NCBI GenBank assembly: GCA_001899065.1
Contig: MKUZ01000023.1
Span: forward strand, 1-36,219
DNA from: Devosia sp. 66-22
Lineage (GTDB): Bacteria > Pseudomonadota > Alphaproteobacteria > Rhizobiales > Devosiaceae
Reading direction: 5' to 3'
DNA: 36,219 nt
Translations under genes and position numbers: made by a program
The notes under the pieces: model-generated
The model's input: the letters and a program-made list of their open reading frames with translations, nothing else
Database searches by the model: none
What the model was told of the DNA's origin: nothing
In this document: positions 7,287 through 15,785 of the stretch, piece after piece
How the letters are laid out: every line of letters starts with the position of its first letter
How positions within the stretch are numbered: the stretch's first letter is position 1

Positions 7287-8606
7287 ATGAAGAGTTTCTC
7301 GTCGTCGAGCTTCGCCAGCGATCAGGCGGAAATCCTGGAGCTGGCCAGGGCCGCCGTGGCCAAGGATCCGCGGGCGCTCTTCACCAATTTCCAGTGGTTC
7401 CTCTACGAGGCGCGCGACACGGTGTTCTTCACCGCCTTCTCGAAGATGAGCTTCGACAAGGATTCGATTGGCAATCTTGTTGCCTCCATGGTGTCGCTGG
7501 CGCCGCAACTGACCCACGGCTTCTGGGGCGCGAGCCCCGGCCAGCCCTTCGCCAAGCACATTCTCGATGCCATCACCCATATCGAGATGGTCGACGAGTT
7601 CGACGGCTACCCCGATAAATGGCTGAGCAAGTCCGAGGACATCTTCGCCCATCAGGACCTGCCGCTGTTCCGCGTCATGGCCGCGGTGCGCCGGGGAGGT
7701 CCCGATGCCGAGGGACGCTCCTCCGTCATCCAGGTGCGCGCCAGCCATGCCCTGCTCGAAGGTTCCGACTCCGCGCTGCTGACGCGCTCGCAGTCGGCGG
7801 CGCATGGCGTCATGTCGAACCAGGCGAACAGGCTTCCATTCTGGAGCCGCTTCAAGGCCGCCGCGAGCGGCATGTCGTTGACCCTGTCCTACGTGCTGCT
7901 GGGCAACCTGCTGGCAACCAAGGAGAAGCCCTGGGGCTTCAAGACGCTCGCCATCAAGCGCCATCGCCTCCGCCTGCTCGCCAACCGCCTGGGTGTGCGC
8001 CAGCGCTCGCTCTACTTCGCGCTCGTCACGCACGGCCTCAACGGCGAGGGCAAGGAGAAGTACTTCTCCGAGAAGGTCGTGGGCGCCGCCTACACCATGC
8101 TCGATGGCAACCGTAACGCGTCCGACGACAATTTCTTCCGCGTCCGCGCGCTGCAGGCGAAGTTCTCCTGGTCTGAGGATTTCATCGAATATGTCCGCGC
8201 CGTCGACGACACCGTCGACAAGATCGAAAAGACCGACATCACCAAGTTCCAGGTGATGGCGATGACAATGTTCAAGACCATCCGCGCCCTCAACAAGGCG
8301 CTACCGTTCCTGCCCGGCAAGCGCTTCTGGCGCTTCAACAACTTCATCCATGTCGTGCTGACGCTGGTGCCGCCGCACCGCACCAACGGCCCGATGACGC
8401 AGGGCATGGTCGAACCGATCTATTGCGGCGCCTGGCACCCGGCCGCCAACATCTGCACCTTCTGCCCGGGCCGCGAATACGTGACCTTCAACTTCACCAT
8501 GGAAGACCGTCACATCGCCAATGTGGACAAGATCACCGCTCTGCTCGACCGCATCGAAGCCAGCGACTTCGCCCCGCGCGACAAGGTGATCGTCGAAGCA
8601 GACTGA
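7287..8606 (+). CDS. Acyltransferase-like protein (paralogue 2), unassigned family
   Basis: This 439-residue protein is the second member of the tandem pair. It shares the SHALLEGSDSALLTRSQSA block (about residues 153-171), the LAPQLTHGFWG block, GVRQRSLYFALVTHGL and the C-terminal TLVPPHRTNG ... VEPIYCGAW ... REYVTFNFTMEDRHI. The SHALLEG segment has the spacing of the HxxxDG catalytic motif of the chloramphenicol-acetyltransferase/WS-DGAT superfamily, with Glu instead of Asp. If it is catalytic, the single His would be the general base. ATG 7287 has GGGGA 9 bases upstream. A 126-base gap after paralogue 1 leaves room for its own promoter. The substrate is unknown. Confidence 0.6.
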   Translation: MKSFSSSSFASDQAEILELARAAVAKDPRALFTNFQWFLYEARDTVFFTAFSKMSFDKDSIGNLVASMVSLAPQLTHGFWGASPGQPFAKHILDAITHIEMVDEFDGYPDKWLSKSEDIFAHQDLPLFRVMAAVRRGGPDAEGRSSVIQVRASHALLEGSDSALLTRSQSAAHGVMSNQANRLPFWSRFKAAASGMSLTLSYVLLGNLLATKEKPWGFKTLAIKRHRLRLLANRLGVRQRSLYFALVTHGLNGEGKEKYFSEKVVGAAYTMLDGNRNASDDNFFRVRALQAKFSWSEDFIEYVRAVDDTVDKIEKTDITKFQVMAMTMFKTIRALNKALPFLPGKRFWRFNNFIHVVLTLVPPHRTNGPMTQGMVEPIYCGAWHPAANICTFCPGREYVTFNFTMEDRHIANVDKITALLDRIEASDFAPRDKVIVEAD

Positions 8607-8611
8607 GGCGC

Positions 8612-8632
8612 GGGGCGGCGCTCGCCCCTTGC
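8612..8632 (+). terminator. Possible weak terminator after the acyltransferase-like pair
   Basis: GGGGCG and CGCCCC form a 6-base GC stem with a 5-base loop directly after the stop codon, followed by TTGCTCGTT, which is only a poor T-run. It could end transcription of the paralogue pair before the sugar dehydrogenase gene, but the short tail makes this uncertain. Confidence 0.35.
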
Positions 8633-8685
8633 TCGTTCCGCCGCCCCCCGATAGACAGCGCTCCGAGCACGAACCCGGAGCCGCC

Positions 8686-9459
8686 ATGTCCAGTCAATTC
8701 GCCCGCTATCCGAGCCTCGACGGCATGCCGGTGGTGATCTCCGGTGGCGCGTCCGGCATCGGCGAGACGATCGTGCGCGAGTTCGCTGCGCAGGGCGCCA
8801 AGGTCGGCTTCGTCGATATCGCCGGGGAGCGCGGCGCGGCGCTCGAGGCAGAACTCATCGCTGCCGGGCACACGGCGAAGTTCGCGCGCTGCGACATCAC
8901 CGATACCGCCGCCTACCAGGCGACGATCCGCGGCTTCGAGGCCGCGCACGGGCCGGCGCTGGCGCTCGTCAACAACGCCGCCAACGACCAGCGCATCGCC
9001 TGGAACGAAGTGACCGAGGAGGCCTGGGACAAGGCGGTGAACGTCAACCTCCGTCATGCCTTCTTTGCCGCGCAGGCGGTGATCCCCGGCATGATTAAGG
9101 CTGGCCGCGGCTCGATCGTCAATTTCGGCTCGATCAGCTGGATGATCCTCACCGGCAATCTCACCGCCTACACGGCGAGCAAGGCGGCCGCCCACGGCAT
9201 GTCGCGCTCGCTGGCGCGCGATCTTGGCCAGCACGGTATCCGCGTCAACACGCTGGTGCCCGGCTGGATCATGACCGAGCGGCAGCTCACCCACTGGGTG
9301 GGGGACGCCGAGAACGCGCTGATCGATGCCCAGCAGGCGCTCAAGGGCCGGCTCTATCCCGCCGACATCGCCCGCATGGCGATGTTTCTTGCCGCCGACG
9401 ACAGCCAGATGATCTCCGGCCAGGACTTCCTCGTCGATGGCGGCTGGGCCCACGGCTGA
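8686..9459 (+). CDS. SDR-family sugar 1-dehydrogenase (XylB-like)
   Basis: This 257-residue short-chain dehydrogenase has the NAD(P)-binding motif GGASGIGE, the structural LVNNAAND, the catalytic serine in NFGSISW and the catalytic pair in YTASK. The region around AVNLRH-type VNVNLRHAFF, SISW and the QALKGRL segment closely resembles Caulobacter D-xylose 1-dehydrogenase (XylB) and related aldose dehydrogenases, which oxidise a sugar at C1 to the lactone. The exact sugar cannot be told, and no lactonase or sugar-acid dehydratase is adjacent. ATG 8686 has GGAG 5 bases upstream. A longer reading from 8629 would add a non-conserved proline-rich leader. Confidence 0.8.
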   Translation: MSSQFARYPSLDGMPVVISGGASGIGETIVREFAAQGAKVGFVDIAGERGAALEAELIAAGHTAKFARCDITDTAAYQATIRGFEAAHGPALALVNNAANDQRIAWNEVTEEAWDKAVNVNLRHAFFAAQAVIPGMIKAGRGSIVNFGSISWMILTGNLTAYTASKAAAHGMSRSLARDLGQHGIRVNTLVPGWIMTERQLTHWVGDAENALIDAQQALKGRLYPADIARMAMFLAADDSQMISGQDFLVDGGWAHG

Positions 9460-9558
9460 AGCCCGCCCGCCGGGCAATCGCCGCTTGCGGCAATCACCGT
9501 GCTGCCGCATTCTCTGCTCAAAAGGGCGCCCAACAGGTGTCCTCCAGGGGGTAAAGTC

Positions 9559-10227
9559 ATGAAGTCCAACGTTTTCGTCGCGGGCCTCGCGGCCCTTTCC
9601 CTTGCTGCCTGCAGCACCGTCAATCCCTACACCAATGAACAGCAGCTCTCGAAGACCTCGGGCGGCACCATCATCGGCGCCGGCTCGGGTGCGGTGCTGG
9701 GCGCTATAGTGGGCACCGCCACCGGTACCGATCCGCGCGTTGCGGCGCTGCTGGGCGCCGGCATCGGCGGCATCACCGGCGCCGCCATCGGCAGCTACAT
9801 GGACCAGCAGGAAGCCGAGCTGCGCGCCCAGCTCCAGGGCACCGGCGTCTCGGTGACCCGCGTCGGCCAGCAGATCATCCTCAACATGCCCTCCAACATC
9901 ACCTTCGGCGTCGACTCCGCCACGGTGCAGCCGACCTTCAGCGAGACGCTGGTCGCGGTCGGCCTTGTGCTGAGGAAGTTCAACAAGACCATCGTCGACG
10001 TCTACGGCCACACCGACAACACCGGTTCGGACGCTCATAATCAGGACCTGTCGCAGCGCCGCGCCGTCGCCGTCGCCACCGTGCTCGCCAACCAGGGCAT
10101 CGACCAGCGCCGCTTCTATATCGAAGGCAAGGGCGAGAGCGACCCGATCGCCTCCAATTCCAACGAAACCGGCCGCTCGCAGAACCGCCGCGTCGAGATC
10201 CAGATCTCGCCGATCCAGCAGGGCTAG
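9559..10227 (+). CDS. OmpA-family outer-membrane lipoprotein
   Basis: This 222-residue envelope protein begins with a lipoprotein signal peptide ending in the lipobox LAAC (Cys near residue 18). A glycine-zipper region follows (GGTIIGAGSGAVLGAIVG ... GIGGITGAAIGSYMD, about residues 34-78). The C-terminal OmpA-like peptidoglycan-binding domain (about 105-215) carries the diagnostic VYGHTDNTGS and LSQRRAVAVATVL plus NRRVEI. It is of the YiaD/YfiB type and should tether the outer membrane to peptidoglycan non-covalently. The ATG at 9559 follows AGGGGG. A good intrinsic terminator lies 22 bases after the stop, so it is probably monocistronic. Confidence 0.9.
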   Translation: MKSNVFVAGLAALSLAACSTVNPYTNEQQLSKTSGGTIIGAGSGAVLGAIVGTATGTDPRVAALLGAGIGGITGAAIGSYMDQQEAELRAQLQGTGVSVTRVGQQIILNMPSNITFGVDSATVQPTFSETLVAVGLVLRKFNKTIVDVYGHTDNTGSDAHNQDLSQRRAVAVATVLANQGIDQRRFYIEGKGESDPIASNSNETGRSQNRRVEIQISPIQQG

Positions 10228-10249
10228 AACGCACCTCCATAAATGAGCA

Positions 10250-10279
10250 GGGCCCGGGTTCCGCTCGGGCCCTTTGCTT
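10250..10279 (+). terminator. Intrinsic terminator of the OmpA-family gene
   Basis: GGGCCCG and CGGGCCC form a perfect 7-base GC stem around a 9-base loop, followed by TTTGCTTT. It is placed shortly after the OmpA-type lipoprotein stop and before the next gene's ribosome-binding site. Confidence 0.75.
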
Positions 10280-10353
10280 TGCTGACTGGCGGCTTCAGCG
10301 GCGGTTCAGCCGCGCGGGTCCAGCCTCCCTTCACCAAGCACAGGAGGCTTCCG

Positions 10354-10653
10354 ATGTTGAAACTTGCATTCGCGACGATCCTCGTTACCGGCCTTGCAGC
10401 GGTGGGTCCGGCGGTGGCCGAGCCCAATGGTGGCGGCACCAGCGGCATCGGTCGCGGCTGTACGCTCGACCCCTTCACCAAGACGATGCGTTGCATCGAC
10501 TTCGACAACTGCACCACCGACAAGAACGGCAAGAGGACCTGCCCCGTGGTGGTGACGCCGACCAAGCTCACGGCCGAAGCCCGCGGCAAGAAGGGCGACA
10601 AGCACGAGTACCTGACCTATGAGCTCAAGGACGCGCTGATATCGAGCTTCTGA
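10354..10653 (+). CDS. Small secreted cysteine-containing protein
   Basis: This 99-residue protein has a clear Sec signal peptide (LAFATILVTGLAAVGPAVA, cleavage predicted before EPNGG). The mature part of about 76 residues contains four cysteines in the order GCTLD, RCIDFD, NCTTD and TCPVV, which suggests disulfide bonds in the periplasm. I recognise no family. The ATG is chosen on an ideal AGGAGG 6 bases upstream. It follows the terminator of the OmpA-type gene and so must have its own promoter. Confidence 0.7.
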   Translation: MLKLAFATILVTGLAAVGPAVAEPNGGGTSGIGRGCTLDPFTKTMRCIDFDNCTTDKNGKRTCPVVVTPTKLTAEARGKKGDKHEYLTYELKDALISSF

Positions 10654-10670
10654 GCCTAGGGCGTGGTGGT

Positions 10671-10943
10671 CTACTCCGGCGGCGCCGCAATCGGCGTGCC
10701 GGGCACCACATCGGTCTGGTGATTGCCGTTGAGCAGTTGCAGCGCCAACAGCAGCGCGGCTACGATGAACAGCGCGATCAACCCCGCGCGCCACCAATTG
10801 GTCGGGCTTGTTCCGCCCACCGCGGGCTCGAACTCTTCGGCGATCTTGAGCGAGCGGTCCTCGCCCACATCGATGCGCGACCCGTTCTCGTCGACCAGGC
10901 TGTCGACCTGCGCGACACTGCCGGCCTTGATGGATGCGGCCAT
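10671..10943 (-). CDS. Small single-pass membrane protein
   Basis: This 90-residue protein has a charged N-terminal half (VDSLVDENGSRIDVGEDRSL) that would be cytoplasmic. A transmembrane helix follows (AGLIALFIVAALLLALQLL, about residues 54-72), with a short proline-rich tail. No domain is recognised. The ATG at 10943 has AGGAGGAG about 7 bases upstream. A longer in-frame reading starting near 11291 overlaps the L,D-transpeptidase gene out of phase and is rejected. The gene follows the L,D-transpeptidase on the same strand with a 68-base gap. Confidence 0.65.
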   Translation of the reverse strand: MAASIKAGSVAQVDSLVDENGSRIDVGEDRSLKIAEEFEPAVGGTSPTNWWRAGLIALFIVAALLLALQLLNGNHQTDVVPGTPIAAPPE

Positions 10944-11011
10944 CTTCACGCTCCTCCTGCCATTGCGTATCGGCAGGAAGAACGTGTGGGCCAATGGCCC
11001 GGTTCCGGCGG

Positions 11012-11683
11012 CTACTGGTTGACGATGATCGGCGTGCCGACCGGCGCGCGGCTGTAGAGGTCGATGATGTCGTGGAACAGCAGGCGCACGCAGCCCGAGG
11101 ACACGGCGCCGCCGATCGACCACACTTCCATCGTGCCGTGCAGGCGGTAGAGCGTGTCGCGGCCGTCCTGATAGATGTAGAGGGCGCGCGCGCCCAGCGG
11201 ATTGGTCAGCCCCGGCGGCATGCCGCCCGCGAATTCTCGCGTCTCGGGCTGGCGCTCCATCATCTCCTTGGTCGGCGTCCAGGTCGGCCATTCGGCCTTG
11301 CGGCCCACCTTGGCGCGGCCCGACCAGGTGAAGCCGTCGCGCCCGATGCCGACGCCGTAACGGATCGCCTGCCCGCCCTCGAGCACGAGGTAGAGGTGGC
11401 GCTCGCCGGTGTTGACCACGATCGTCCCCGGCGCTTCGCCGGTGGGATCGCTGACAACGGTGCGGAACATGTTGGGATCAAGCTTGGCGAGGTCGATCGC
11501 CGGGATCGGGAACCGCTCATTGGGGATCGGCCCGTACATCTGCAGGTAGTAATCGGAGAACTGCGGCTGATCGATCCGCTCGATACGTCGCGACGTCGCG
11601 CATCCGGCGAGCGTCAGCGCGGCGAGGCTTGCTCCGCCGGCCATGAACGCGCGGCGCGAGGGAACGGAAAGTGCTGCAGTCAT
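11012..11683 (-). CDS. L,D-transpeptidase (YkuD domain), lipoprotein/Tat-type
   Basis: This 223-residue enzyme belongs to the YkuD family, which forms 3-3 peptidoglycan crosslinks or attaches proteins to peptidoglycan in the periplasm. The leader has SRRAFMAG (twin-arginine-like) and a lipobox ending LAGC, so it may be exported folded and lipidated. The YkuD domain spans about residues 85-222. The conserved His lies in YRLHGT and the catalytic Cys198 in SSGCVRL. Most members have SHGC here, so Ser-Gly replaces the usual His-Gly context, a common variant in alphaproteobacterial members. It is transcribed divergently from the frameshifted response regulator. Confidence 0.88.
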   Translation of the reverse strand: MTAALSVPSRRAFMAGGASLAALTLAGCATSRRIERIDQPQFSDYYLQMYGPIPNERFPIPAIDLAKLDPNMFRTVVSDPTGEAPGTIVVNTGERHLYLVLEGGQAIRYGVGIGRDGFTWSGRAKVGRKAEWPTWTPTKEMMERQPETREFAGGMPPGLTNPLGARALYIYQDGRDTLYRLHGTMEVWSIGGAVSSGCVRLLFHDIIDLYSRAPVGTPIIVNQ

Positions 11684-11948
11684 TACGAACTCTGGCTTTG
11701 GAAGTGCCCGGCTATCAATGCCGCGCGCAGGGAAGTGGTTCCCTACACGAGTCCGCCTTAACGACAGCGAAATGGACCGATCACAAACCGGTCAACGGCC
11801 ATCCGGAGGCCACAGTGCGGCATTCTGGCAACATCCCGGTTGCGTGCACGTCCCGTGCGGTCGCGGACTGCCCTAACGCGGCTCCAACACGGGACGAGTT
11901 AGCCTCGACGGAGCTATAGCGGTCACCAGTCACCTCGCGGATATCATC

Positions 11949-12603
11949 GTGCGTGTCCTCATTGCCGAAGACGAGCGCCAGCTCGCCGATTCGATTGCCG
12001 AAGGCCTGCGGCGCCACGCCATGGCGGTCGATGTCGCCTATGATGGCGAGGCGGCGCTCGAGCGCGCCGGCATCAACGACTATGACGTGCGTCCTCGACC
12101 GCGACCTGCCGATCGTGTCGGGCGACGAGGTCTGCGCCACCCTCGTCAAATCCGAGTCCGAGACCCGCATCCTGATGCTGACCGCCGCGACCGCCGTGTC
12201 CCAGCGCGTCAGCGGGCTCGGCCTCGGCGCGGACGACTATCTGATCAAGCCTTTCGCTTTTGCCGAGCTCGTTGCCCGCGTGCAGGCACTCGGCCGCCGC
12301 GCCCGGCCGGCCATCGCGCCGGTGCTCGAGCGGGCCGGCATCCGTCTCGATCCGCACCGGCGGACGGTGCTGCGGGACGACCGGCCCGTCGACCTGTCGC
12401 GCAAGGAGTTCGCGGTTCTCGAAGAGCTGATGCGCGCCGACGGCGGGGTGGTCTCGGCCGAGCAGCTGCTCGAGAAGGCGTGGGACGAGCAGATCGACCC
12501 CTTCACCAACGTGGTCCGCTTCACCGTCATGAATGTCCGCCGCAAGCTGGGCGAACCACAAGTGATCGACACTGTGCAAGGCGTAGGCTACCGGCTCAAA
12601 TGA
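11949..12603 (+). pseudogene. OmpR-family response regulator, frameshifted
   Basis: The DNA encodes a complete OmpR/PhoB-type regulator, but in two frames. The GTG at 11949 starts VRVLIAEDERQLAD with the acidic pocket. The receiver runs to INDYDV at about 12089. One extra base in the stretch GACGTGCGTC (12084-12093) then throws the frame. The following frame resumes precisely with VLDRDLPIVSGDEV (phosphoacceptor Asp), the Thr of LTAAT, the lysine of YLIKPF, and a winged helix ending GVGYRLK. It is either a genuine inactivating insertion or a base error. The stop overlaps the kinase ATG (ATGA). Without correction, the first frame reads through without a stop into the kinase. Confidence 0.85.
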
Positions 12604-13790
12604 AGATCTTCGGCTTCCCCTGGACCATCCGTACCCGGCTGAGCCTGCTCTATGCGGGTGCGTTCTTTGCCGCGAGCGTCGCCCTTATCGCCTTCATCTA
12701 TCTGTTCCTCGGCCAGGTGATCGACCAGCAGTTCATGATCCGCACGGCGCCGGGGAGCCCGCCGCTCGAGGCCACGGCCGACGAGATGGACCAGGGTCGC
12801 CGCATCATCGATGTGATGATCCGGCGGGCGCGCGTGGACACGCTGCAGACAATGCTCATCGTTTCGGGGATCATTGCCGCCATCATGACGGTGATCGCGG
12901 GAGCAATCGGCTGGCTGGTGGCAGGGCAGGCGCTCCAGCCCCTGCGCGACATCACCGCCACGGCGCGCCGCGTCGCCGACCGGAGTCTCCACGAGCGCAT
13001 TGCGCTTGCCGGCCCCAATGACGAGATCAAGAATCTCGCCGATACGCTCGACGAGATGCTCGAACGGCTCGACCGCTCCTTCGACAGTCAGCGCCGCTTC
13101 GTCGCCAACGCTTCGCACGAGCTGCGCACGCCGTTGACGATCGCGCGCACGCTGATCGAGGTCGCTTTGCTCGACGAGAAGGCGGACGACAAGATCAAGC
13201 AGCTCGGCACCACTCTGCTCGCGGTCAACAAGCGGCACGAGAAGCTGACCGACGGCCTGCTGACGCTGGCGAGCAGCGAGCAGCGCGCCGCGGACTTCCA
13301 CCCGGTCGACCTCGGCGAGGTCGCGGGGCACGCGGTCGCCGACCTGCAGCCGCTCGCCGACAGGGTCGGCATTGCTCTCGAAACGGACTTCCGTTCCGGC
13401 ATCGTCATGGGCGATGCCTTTCTTCTCGAACGGCTGGTGCAGAACCTCATCGAGAACGGCATCCAGTACAATGCTCCCGAAGACGGCTGGGTGCGGGCGC
13501 GGACGCGCACCGACGCAGGCACCGTCGAGCTCGTCGTCGAGAACACGGGTCCGGCGATCCCGGCCTACGAAGTGCCCGGCCTGTTCGAGCCGTTCCGCCG
13601 CCTCGCCGCGACCGATCGGCTGGCCGGCGCGGCGCGCGGTGCAACGGTGCGCGGGGCAGGGCTTGGCCTCTCGATCGTGCGCTCCGTCGCCCATGCGCAT
13701 GGTGGCGAAGTTCAGGCCATTGCACGCGCCGGCGGCGGCCTCGTCGTCCGCGTCCGCTTGCCGGTCGTCGCGGACGACGCGAGCCCCTAA
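12600..13790 (+). CDS. Sensor histidine kinase (HAMP-HisKA-HATPase)
   Basis: This 396-residue inner-membrane kinase has two transmembrane segments (about residues 15-40 and 86-110) flanking a short periplasmic loop of some 45 residues. A HAMP linker follows. The dimerisation/phosphoacceptor helix is FVANASHELRTPLTIAR with His173, and the ATPase domain carries NLIENGIQYN (N box) and GAGLGLSIV (G box). The small loop suggests that it senses within the membrane or through a partner. It is the partner of the overlapping OmpR-type regulator (ATGA overlap) and heads a run of genes leading to an ABC exporter, which it probably controls. Confidence 0.92.
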   Translation: MKIFGFPWTIRTRLSLLYAGAFFAASVALIAFIYLFLGQVIDQQFMIRTAPGSPPLEATADEMDQGRRIIDVMIRRARVDTLQTMLIVSGIIAAIMTVIAGAIGWLVAGQALQPLRDITATARRVADRSLHERIALAGPNDEIKNLADTLDEMLERLDRSFDSQRRFVANASHELRTPLTIARTLIEVALLDEKADDKIKQLGTTLLAVNKRHEKLTDGLLTLASSEQRAADFHPVDLGEVAGHAVADLQPLADRVGIALETDFRSGIVMGDAFLLERLVQNLIENGIQYNAPEDGWVRARTRTDAGTVELVVENTGPAIPAYEVPGLFEPFRRLAATDRLAGAARGATVRGAGLGLSIVRSVAHAHGGEVQAIARAGGGLVVRVRLPVVADDASP

Positions 13791-13845
13791 CGGCCACCTA
13801 ACGCGCCGTTTCGTATCTCACGGCTCCCCAATCGGAGACGTGACG

Positions 13846-14316
13846 ATGACACCTAAGATATTCCTGCCCATTCTGCTCGCCGTGGCAGTCGTGACCGGCT
13901 CGCCCGTGGCGGCGCAGCAGTCGCCCGACAACCATGACGCCGCACTGGCATTTGCCCAATGCGTGCGCGACAACGGCTATGCCGAGTTCCCCGATCCGGA
14001 CGCCGATGGCGGCTTCAAGTTCCTCATCGAGAAGGGCGGACAGGAGCGTTTCCGGAAAGCAACGGAAGCCTGCCGCGACCTCGCTCCGGAAGGCATGCGC
14101 GACGAAGACGTTTCGCCCGAGCAAATCGACGCGCTCATCAAGCTGTCGCAATGCGTGCGGGAGAATGGCGTTCCAGAGTTTCCCGATCCGGATGCCAAGG
14201 GTGGCTACGATCTGAGTGCGCTGGGCCTTGCCCCCGGCGATGCACGGCTTGAGACGGCCATGAAGGCGTGCGGCGAACTTCGCCAGGGCGCCGGCCGGGT
14301 GATGATCGGCGGATGA
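13846..14316 (+). CDS. Exported protein with duplicated QCVR-ENG-FPDPD domain
   Basis: This 156-residue protein has a Sec signal peptide (ILLAVAVVTGSPVAA). Two tandem copies of a module of about 55 residues follow. Copy 1 contains QCVRDNGYAEFPDPDADGG and ends EACRDL. Copy 2 contains QCVRENGVPEFPDPDAKGG and ends KACGEL. Each copy has one Cys at each end, so each probably forms its own disulfide. I recall similar small proteins preceding HlyD-like/MacB-type exporters in Actinobacteria, although that is memory and not a search. ATG 13846 has GGAGA upstream, and the stop overlaps the HlyD-like start (ATGA). It is probably a periplasmic accessory of the exporter. Confidence 0.75.
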   Translation: MTPKIFLPILLAVAVVTGSPVAAQQSPDNHDAALAFAQCVRDNGYAEFPDPDADGGFKFLIEKGGQERFRKATEACRDLAPEGMRDEDVSPEQIDALIKLSQCVRENGVPEFPDPDAKGGYDLSALGLAPGDARLETAMKACGELRQGAGRVMIGG

Positions 14317-15785
14317 CGCGCCTGCGGACTATTCTCACCGGTGGCGCGCTCGGACTCGCCGCCGGGGCCGTCGCCATCGCCGGCTGGCTCTGGCTCCAGC
14401 CGGCTCCTCCCGCGGCGGCGCCGTCCGCCCTACCTGCCGCGACGGCCAGGGTGACACGCGGGACGCTGCTCGACACGAGGACCGTCACGGGGACTCTCGG
14501 CTATGGCGAGCTGAGCACGCTGCGGGCCTCGCCCGGGGTGCCGGCCATGCTCACCGCCATCGCGCCCGTGGGGTCCACGGTCGAGCGGGGCGGGGCACTC
14601 TATGCTCTCGACGGCCAGCCGACGCTCCTGTTCTACGGCGAGGTTCCGCAGCATCGCACGCTGCGCTTCGACGCCGGGGACAATGTGCCGGTGTGGGTGG
14701 AGCTGGAGGAGGCCGAGACGGCGCTCGCGGCCGCCGGGCTGACGCTGGAGCTCGAGCAGGAGCGGCTTGCGGACGCCCAGGTCCGCGCCGCCGATGCGGC
14801 GGCGAGGCTCGCCGACGCAATGTCATCGGCGCCGGCCACCGCCGAGTTCATCCAGCTCATCGGCGCCGTCGGCGCGGCCGAAGCGAGGCTGGCGCGCGTC
14901 ACCAAGCTCTCCGCCGCCGAACTCGCGCCCACGGTCGAGATTGCCGCGGCCGAGGCCGAACTCGCTGCGGCGCGCGCCGGCTTCGACTCTGCGCTTCGTG
15001 GCCTGCGCAAGGAGATCGCTGTCGCCGGCCTCGATACGGTGACCGCGCGGCTTGCCGTGGCCGATGCCGAGCAGAAGCGCGCGGCGCTGCGCACCGAGCG
15101 CGACGCCCTCGCGGCCCGCGCCTCCGATGATGCCGATGTCCGGCAGCTTGCCGACAATCTGGCCGCCCTCGGCTATGAGGGGCCGTTGCGCGACAAGGTT
15201 CGCGCCTGGCAGCGCGACGCCGGCTTGCCGGTGACCGGCATCGTCGGTCCGAGCCAGCTCGTTGTCGCGCCCGGTCCGGCGCATATCGCCGCCCATGGCG
15301 CCAGCATTGGCGAGGTGCTTGGTGCTTCGGCCGCCGATGGCGGCGTGGTTCTCGACTATTCGCGTATCGAGCGGCTGGTCACGGTGCCGCTTGCCGTCGC
15401 CGACCAGGGTCTCGCCGCAGTCGGCCGCGATGCCACCATCACCTTGCCCGACGACAGCGTGGTCGACGGCACGATCTCGGAAATCGGCTCCGTGGTGTCC
15501 AACGGCACGATCGAGGTCACCATCGCCATCGCCGATCAGGTGGCGCTTGGCGCGCTGGAGGTGGCGTCGGTCGATGTCGAGCTGGTGAGCAGCGGCCGTG
15601 AGGACGTGCTGTCCGTTCCCGTCGCGGCCTTGCTTGCACGGCCGGAGGGCGGCTTTGCCGTCGAGGCGGTCGACGACGGCCAGAGCCTGCTCGTCGCCGT
15701 CACCACGGGACTGTTCGCCGCCGGCCGCGTCGAAGTCAGCGGTGAGGGGATCGCCGAAGGCATGCTGGTGGGAGTGCCACGGTGA
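14313..15785 (+). CDS. HlyD-like adaptor with peptidoglycan-binding domain
   Basis: This 490-residue periplasmic adaptor has an N-terminal membrane anchor (ILTGGALGLAAGAVAIAGWL). A lipoyl/barrel-sandwich half follows (TVTGTLGYGE ... VGSTVERGGALYAL). An Ala-Glu-rich coiled coil of about 150 residues comes next (about 130-280). A PG_binding_1-like domain carries LADNLAALGYEG ... VRAWQRDAGLPVTGIV (about 278-315). Beta-barrel segments complete the protein (VVDGTISEIGSVVS ... VPVAALLAR). It should link the MacB-type permease to the cell wall or an outer-membrane partner. ATG 14313 overlaps the previous stop (ATGA), and its own stop overlaps the ATPase GTG. No outer-membrane TolC gene is nearby. 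Confidence 0.85.
   Translation: MTRLRTILTGGALGLAAGAVAIAGWLWLQPAPPAAAPSALPAATARVTRGTLLDTRTVTGTLGYGELSTLRASPGVPAMLTAIAPVGSTVERGGALYALDGQPTLLFYGEVPQHRTLRFDAGDNVPVWVELEEAETALAAAGLTLELEQERLADAQVRAADAAARLADAMSSAPATAEFIQLIGAVGAAEARLARVTKLSAAELAPTVEIAAAEAELAAARAGFDSALRGLRKEIAVAGLDTVTARLAVADAEQKRAALRTERDALAARASDDADVRQLADNLAALGYEGPLRDKVRAWQRDAGLPVTGIVGPSQLVVAPGPAHIAAHGASIGEVLGASAADGGVVLDYSRIERLVTVPLAVADQGLAAVGRDATITLPDDSVVDGTISEIGSVVSNGTIEVTIAIADQVALGALEVASVDVELVSSGREDVLSVPVAALLARPEGGFAVEAVDDGQSLLVAVTTGLFAAGRVEVSGEGIAEGMLVGVPR

Noticed and set aside
10671-11291. A 206-residue version of the small membrane protein
   Set aside because: The added N-terminus is an out-of-phase reading of the L,D-transpeptidase gene. 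The ATG at 10943 has a strong ribosome-binding site.
11949-13790. A 613-residue response regulator/histidine kinase fusion protein
   Set aside because: The middle third is a shifted Arg/Pro-rich frame. The conserved regulator continues in another frame and the kinase has its own ATGA-coupled start at 12600.
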